A DNA stretch of 64,000 bases from an uncultured bacterium (GTDB lineage Bacteria > Pseudomonadota > Gammaproteobacteria > Burkholderiales > Burkholderiaceae_E). The stretch is taken from the NCBI GenBank assembly GCA_903907905.1, contig CAIVPX010000175.1:62001-126000 (forward strand), written 5' to 3'. This document shows, piece after piece, positions 60,889 through 64,000 of this stretch. The position numbers and the translations under genes were made by a program. Under the pieces are notes generated by a model. That model was not told where the DNA came from and did no database searches. It saw nothing but the letters and a program-made list of their open reading frames with translations. Within the stretch, counting starts at the first letter, position 1. Every line of letters starts with the position of its first letter.

Positions 60889-61302
60889 ATGTCAACAGTT
60901 CAGGCAAGCGCCTTGGTTGCGATGGTGGGGCAGTCTGCTGCGGCGGTGCAAAGCGGGGCGAGGCAGGCGGCTCATCAGGCTACCTCCGCAACGCCGGTAC
61001 AGAAAGTCGTTGCGTCTGCAGTCGTCGAGAAGCCCGCAGCAGTTCGGGAGCCGCCGCCTCAGGTCGACCCTGCGCGAATGCGAGAGCGCCTTGAGAAAGT
61101 TGTCGACGAATTGAATTCGATGATCAAGAGCGGAAACCGAGATCTCGCCTTCGGAGTCGATCAGGTGGCTGACCGCTTTGTCGTGACTGTCAAAAATTCG
61201 AATGACGGCGAGGTGGTCAGGCAAATCCCAGGCGAGGACGTTCTCCGGATTGCGCACCGTATGGAAGCGCTCAAGGGATTGTTGTTCGAAGATTTATTTT
61301 GA
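60889..61302 (+). CDS. flaG: Flagellin-associated protein FlaG
   Basis: 137 residues. Variable Ala/Val-rich N terminus, then the FlaG domain: KVVDELNSMIKSGNRDLAFG then VDQVADRFVVTVKNSNDGEV, and QIPGEDVLRIAHRMEALKGL. FlaG influences filament length. ATG 60889 with tgagg upstream; an in-frame GTG at 60874 is an alternative. Located between fliD and fliC. Confidence 0.9.
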   Translation: MSTVQASALVAMVGQSAAAVQSGARQAAHQATSATPVQKVVASAVVEKPAAVREPPPQVDPARMRERLEKVVDELNSMIKSGNRDLAFGVDQVADRFVVTVKNSNDGEVVRQIPGEDVLRIAHRMEALKGLLFEDLF

Positions 61303-61323
61303 CATCGAGCGCAAAGCCGGACC

Positions 61324-61350
61324 TAAAGTCTGACTAAAACGCGCCGATTC
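61324..61350 (+). promoter_or_regulatory. Sigma-28 promoter of fliC
   Basis: TAAA (of TAAAG), exactly 15 bases, then GCCGATTC. Sits 67 bases before the flagellin ATG. Confidence 0.88.
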
Positions 61351-61416
61351 AAGCAGTGAGAGCGGCATTCCCGCTCGCACATCAAAGGGTTCTCACTCTT
61401 TTTAGGGGGTTCAATC

Positions 61417-63594
61417 ATGGCTGTTGTTAATACCAATGCAAATGCGCTTAACGCGCAGAACTCGCTGCAGACCACGGCTCGATCTTTGAGTTCGGCCATG
61501 CAGCAACTGTCGACCGGCAAGCGTATTAACGCAGCCAAGGATGACGCCGCGGGCCTGGCAATCAGCACCCGGATGACCGCTGACTTGCGCGGCATGTCCA
61601 TGGCGATCAAGAACTCCAACGACGGCATCTCGATGATGCAAACTGCTGAGGGTGCCCTCGGTCAAGTGACCAACATGCTACAGCGCATGCGGGAACTGGC
61701 GGTGCAGTCGTCAACGGGTAGCATGACCTCGGCGAATCGGAAGCAGCTTCAGGCCGAGTTTGATCAGTTGGTTGCTGAGATTGACAACGTCTCTCAAACA
61801 ACGAATTTCAACGGTATCAAACTTCTCGATGGCACTGCCGATGGCGTGAAGATTCAGACTGGCGTCAATCAGGGCGACCAGGTTGCCGTGAGTATCGCAT
61901 CAGCGTCGAGCAAGTCGCTGGGTATTCAGGGCTACGCGGTACAAGGCGAATTGCAGTCGGGCCGTGTTGGCGACATGTCCGCCGTGGAATATAACGATGT
62001 GCTGATCAACGGCAAGGCGTGGGCGGCGGACGACTATACCGCAGCGACGGCTACCGCGTCTGATTTGGCTTCGACCATTAACGCCAATACCGGAGCGACC
62101 GGTGTGCGCGCCACGGCCTACAACGTCGTGAAGGGCTTCATGCCGACAGTGTCAAGCTTCTCGGAAGGTGACCTGCAAATCAACGGCACCGATGTGCGGG
62201 CGGCTGGCAGCGTGGAAGAACTGGTCTCAAATATTAATCGTGATATTGACGGTATCACTGCGGCGCTCGATACGGACGGAACCATCGTTTTGTCGAACGA
62301 CACTGGAGATGATATTACGATCGCCGGTACGGCGCCGCTCACCGCGGGTTTTGATGCCACGGGTGGCCTGGACGGCGCCGGGACCTACTCGGGTTACGTT
62401 GCACTGGAAAGCGTCGATGGCTCAGCCATCTCACTGGAGGTTCGGAATCCGTCGACGGGGTTCAGTTCCGGTGGCGGCGAACTCGACGATCTGGCGCGCA
62501 TGGGTTTCAATAGCGTTGGGGACGACGGGTCGGTCACTGGTCAGCAGGTGATGTGGTACAACGTCAGCAACACTGATGACCGCTTCGGCAAACTCACGCT
62601 CGATGATGCGGTACAAATCAACGGCGTTAAGGTGGGTGTTTCCTCGGATGGATCCGCGGCGGCCAAGGCCTCTGCGATCAACGCCATTTCCGGGGAAACC
62701 GGTGTCGAGGTCAGCGCGTATACCGAGGTTGTTGTTCAACTGGATTTCGATACAGGCATTGATCTGACCGTTTATGACGATGGCACGACTAACGAGTTCA
62801 GTATCAATGGCACGGTGATCGACCTGACGGACATCGACGGCGCGGGTACGCAGGCCAGCAGCCTGAATGATGTGATTTCCGCGATTGAATACTACGGTCC
62901 CCAGGGTGTGACCGCCTCTGCGACGGCGGACGGCGAACTGAAACTGGTTTCCGACACCGGTCAAAATATTACGATCGTCGACGATGTCGGAACCTTCGTT
63001 CAGGCGTTTGACGATGCCAATGCGCCAACGATCGGTACCCGCAGCTTGCAGGCGGAAGACGCTTTCGATAACACCTATGGCGGCGATGACGGCAATGGCG
63101 GTGGTGACACCGACTTCACTGACGGGCTCACGTCCACGGCGGATGCGGACTTCACCGATGGCGTGACTTTCGGCGGCCGTCTGACCCTTTCTTCGGATAC
63201 TGGTGCTGAAATCAACATCAAAGGTGATTACCAGTCGCTTCGTAAGCTCGGCCTGAACGAAATGGGCGGCTCCGACTCCAGCGTGGGCGGCGCGCTGACC
63301 ATTTTGACGCAAGACGCAGCTGGCGCTGCGATCACCAAGCTTGATGAGGCGATCGACAACGTTGCGATGGAGCGTGCCACGCTTGGCGCCTTCCAAAACC
63401 GGCTGACCGCAGCCGTTGATAACCTGAGCTCAACCAGCACCAACCTGGCTGAAGCTCGCAGCCGTGTGCTCGATGCCGACTACGCTCAGGTGACAACGGA
63501 ACTGGCTCGCGCCCAGATCATTCAGCAGGCGGGTACTGCCATGCTCGCGCAGGCGAACCAGATGCCGCAGATGGTTCTGGGTCTGTTGAAGTAA
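61417..63594 (+). CDS. fliC: Flagellin FliC, long variant
   Basis: 725 residues. N-terminal D0/D1: NTNANALNAQNSLQTTARSL then SSAMQQLSTGKRINAAKDDA; C-terminal LAEARSRVLDADYAQVTTEL and QIIQQAGTAMLAQANQMPQM (ARAQIIQQAG) to VLGLLK are intact. The variable region, about residues 180-615, is acidic, Gly/Thr/Asp-rich and carries FIN-like units: LSNDTGDDITI, LVSDTGQNITI and LSSDTGAEINI. ttttaggggg precedes the ATG. Filament subunit, exported through the flagellar gate. Confidence 0.95.
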   Translation: MAVVNTNANALNAQNSLQTTARSLSSAMQQLSTGKRINAAKDDAAGLAISTRMTADLRGMSMAIKNSNDGISMMQTAEGALGQVTNMLQRMRELAVQSSTGSMTSANRKQLQAEFDQLVAEIDNVSQTTNFNGIKLLDGTADGVKIQTGVNQGDQVAVSIASASSKSLGIQGYAVQGELQSGRVGDMSAVEYNDVLINGKAWAADDYTAATATASDLASTINANTGATGVRATAYNVVKGFMPTVSSFSEGDLQINGTDVRAAGSVEELVSNINRDIDGITAALDTDGTIVLSNDTGDDITIAGTAPLTAGFDATGGLDGAGTYSGYVALESVDGSAISLEVRNPSTGFSSGGGELDDLARMGFNSVGDDGSVTGQQVMWYNVSNTDDRFGKLTLDDAVQINGVKVGVSSDGSAAAKASAINAISGETGVEVSAYTEVVVQLDFDTGIDLTVYDDGTTNEFSINGTVIDLTDIDGAGTQASSLNDVISAIEYYGPQGVTASATADGELKLVSDTGQNITIVDDVGTFVQAFDDANAPTIGTRSLQAEDAFDNTYGGDDGNGGGDTDFTDGLTSTADADFTDGVTFGGRLTLSSDTGAEINIKGDYQSLRKLGLNEMGGSDSSVGGALTILTQDAAGAAITKLDEAIDNVAMERATLGAFQNRLTAAVDNLSSTSTNLAEARSRVLDADYAQVTTELARAQIIQQAGTAMLAQANQMPQMVLGLLK

Positions 63595-63602
63595 GTTTGG
63601 CG

Positions 63603-63692
63603 AGCCAGCCGCAAGGCTGGCTGTCCATGCGCCTGTAATTTTAGGGCGCATTCAAACCCCGGCCGGGAGGCGACTCCCGAGCCGGGGTTTTT
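63603..63692 (+). terminator. Terminator region after fliC
   Basis: A first hairpin AGCCAGCC-GCAA-GGCTGGCT lies at 63603-63622. A second, AACCCCGGC paired with GCCGGGGTT and followed by TTTCG, spans 63655-63692 with an inner stem-loop; it is a classic intrinsic terminator. A third GC-rich stem (GCCCTCGCG / CGCGAGGGC) lies at 63719-63745 with only a short T stretch. Confidence 0.85.
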
Positions 63693-63755
63693 CGTTTCGG
63701 TCCCGGGAGGGCCGCATAGCCCTCGCGGCGCACGCGCGCGAGGGCATTTAACGAT

Positions 63756-63771
63756 TGGCCCGGAATTTGCG
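63756..63771 (+). promoter_or_regulatory. Upstream sigma-54-like promoter before the last gene
   Basis: TGGCCCGGAATTTGCG: TGGCC -24 and TTGC -12 with GG-N10-GC spacing, first of two tandem sites. Confidence 0.6.
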
Positions 63772-63810
63772 GAGTGTCGGACAGAGCTTCCGACCGTGGG
63801 TGTTTTGACA

Positions 63811-63826
63811 TGGCACGGTGGTTGCT
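63811..63826 (+). promoter_or_regulatory. Sigma-54 promoter before the last gene
   Basis: TGGCACGGTGGTTGCT: near-perfect TGGCAC-N5-TTGCW, GG-N10-GC, 33 bases before the ATG at 63859. 55 bases downstream of the other sigma-54-like site. Confidence 0.85.
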
Positions 63827-63858
63827 TATCAAGGGACTACCGAACCAGGAGGCAATCC

Positions 63859-64000
63859 ATGACACATCCGGCAAACAGCAATTCAGTGTTTCACAGCGCT
63901 TCGAGCGAGTCATCTGCCTCCGGGCAACTGACTCCCGATCAGATTCGACTCACCATTCAGCGTTTCATTGCTGATGCTGACGTCGATACCGCAAGTTCTC
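63859..64000 (+). CDS. Gene start cut by the window end, function unknown
   Basis: 47 codons are visible: MTHPANSNSVFHSASSESSA then SGQLTPDQIRLTIQRFIADA and DVDTASS. Strong RBS aggaggcaatcc. No domain can be identified. Its sigma-54-type promoters and position just after fliC suggest a flagellar or filament-related gene, for example a glycosylation or accessory protein, but this is only inference. Confidence 0.8.
   Translation, partial: MTHPANSNSVFHSASSESSASGQLTPDQIRLTIQRFIADADVDTASS

Noticed and set aside
62431-63396. 321-codon minus-strand open frame
   Set aside because: Antisense to fliC; no independent support.
1-64000. tRNA, rRNA, CRISPR, insertion sequences, prophage
   Set aside because: No cloverleaf, rRNA-like, spaced-repeat or transposase signal was noticed; a dedicated scan was not possible.

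Overview
The window is high-GC bacterial DNA with densely packed genes. It reads as a betaproteobacterium, probably Rhodocyclales- or Burkholderiales-like, with a polar flagellum. Reasons: two tandem Bug-type periplasmic receptors, a FlhF/FlhG pair, a FleQ-like sigma-54 activator, FlgP/FlgT-like proteins and FhlB, all in a GC-rich context. The species cannot be fixed from sequence alone. No tRNA, rRNA, CRISPR array or insertion sequence was seen.

Region 1 (1-2553) is the end of an acyl-CoA carboxylase operon: a carboxyltransferase beta subunit cut by the window edge, then the biotin-carrying alpha subunit. Region 2 (2667-6620, minus strand) looks inserted. A small CesT-like type III secretion chaperone precedes a 1078-residue coiled-coil protein, which is read here as a putative secreted effector with its own chaperone. 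No injectisome genes are nearby. Region 3 (6715-15464) is catabolic and transport: two crotonase-family enzymes, an NTF2-like protein, an Asp/Glu racemase-family protein, two Bug receptors, an atypical SDR, MetY, a VanZ-like protein and an M20 amidohydrolase. Region 4 (15570-20376) is a complete three-gene type I secretion system (TolC-like, ABC exporter, HlyD-like), followed by a NYN-like protein.

Region 5 (21301-63594) is one very large flagellar locus. The minus-strand operon flhA-flhF-flhG-fliA ends in two unknown genes. The plus-strand operon fliK-L-M-N-O-P-Q-R-flhB ends in three unknown genes. A FleQ-like regulator is convergent with these. Then come a LPP20/FlgP-like lipoprotein, FlgT-like, LysM, second FliK-like and FhlB genes; flgA-flgM-flgN on the minus strand; a stand-alone lytic enzyme; flgBCDEFGHIJKL; fliD; flaG; and fliC. 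The hook protein FlgE (1053 aa), FlgK (1008 aa) and flagellin (725 aa) are all unusually large.

The promoters suggest a class hierarchy. Sigma-54 -24/-12 sites (GG-N10-GC) precede flhA, the lytic-enzyme gene, flgB and the last gene in the window, with weaker ones before flgA and the lipoprotein gene. Sigma-28 sites (TAAA-N15-GCCG type) precede flgM-flgN, flaG and fliC. The window ends inside a gene (63859 onward) that follows a strong terminator behind fliC and two tandem sigma-54-type promoters.
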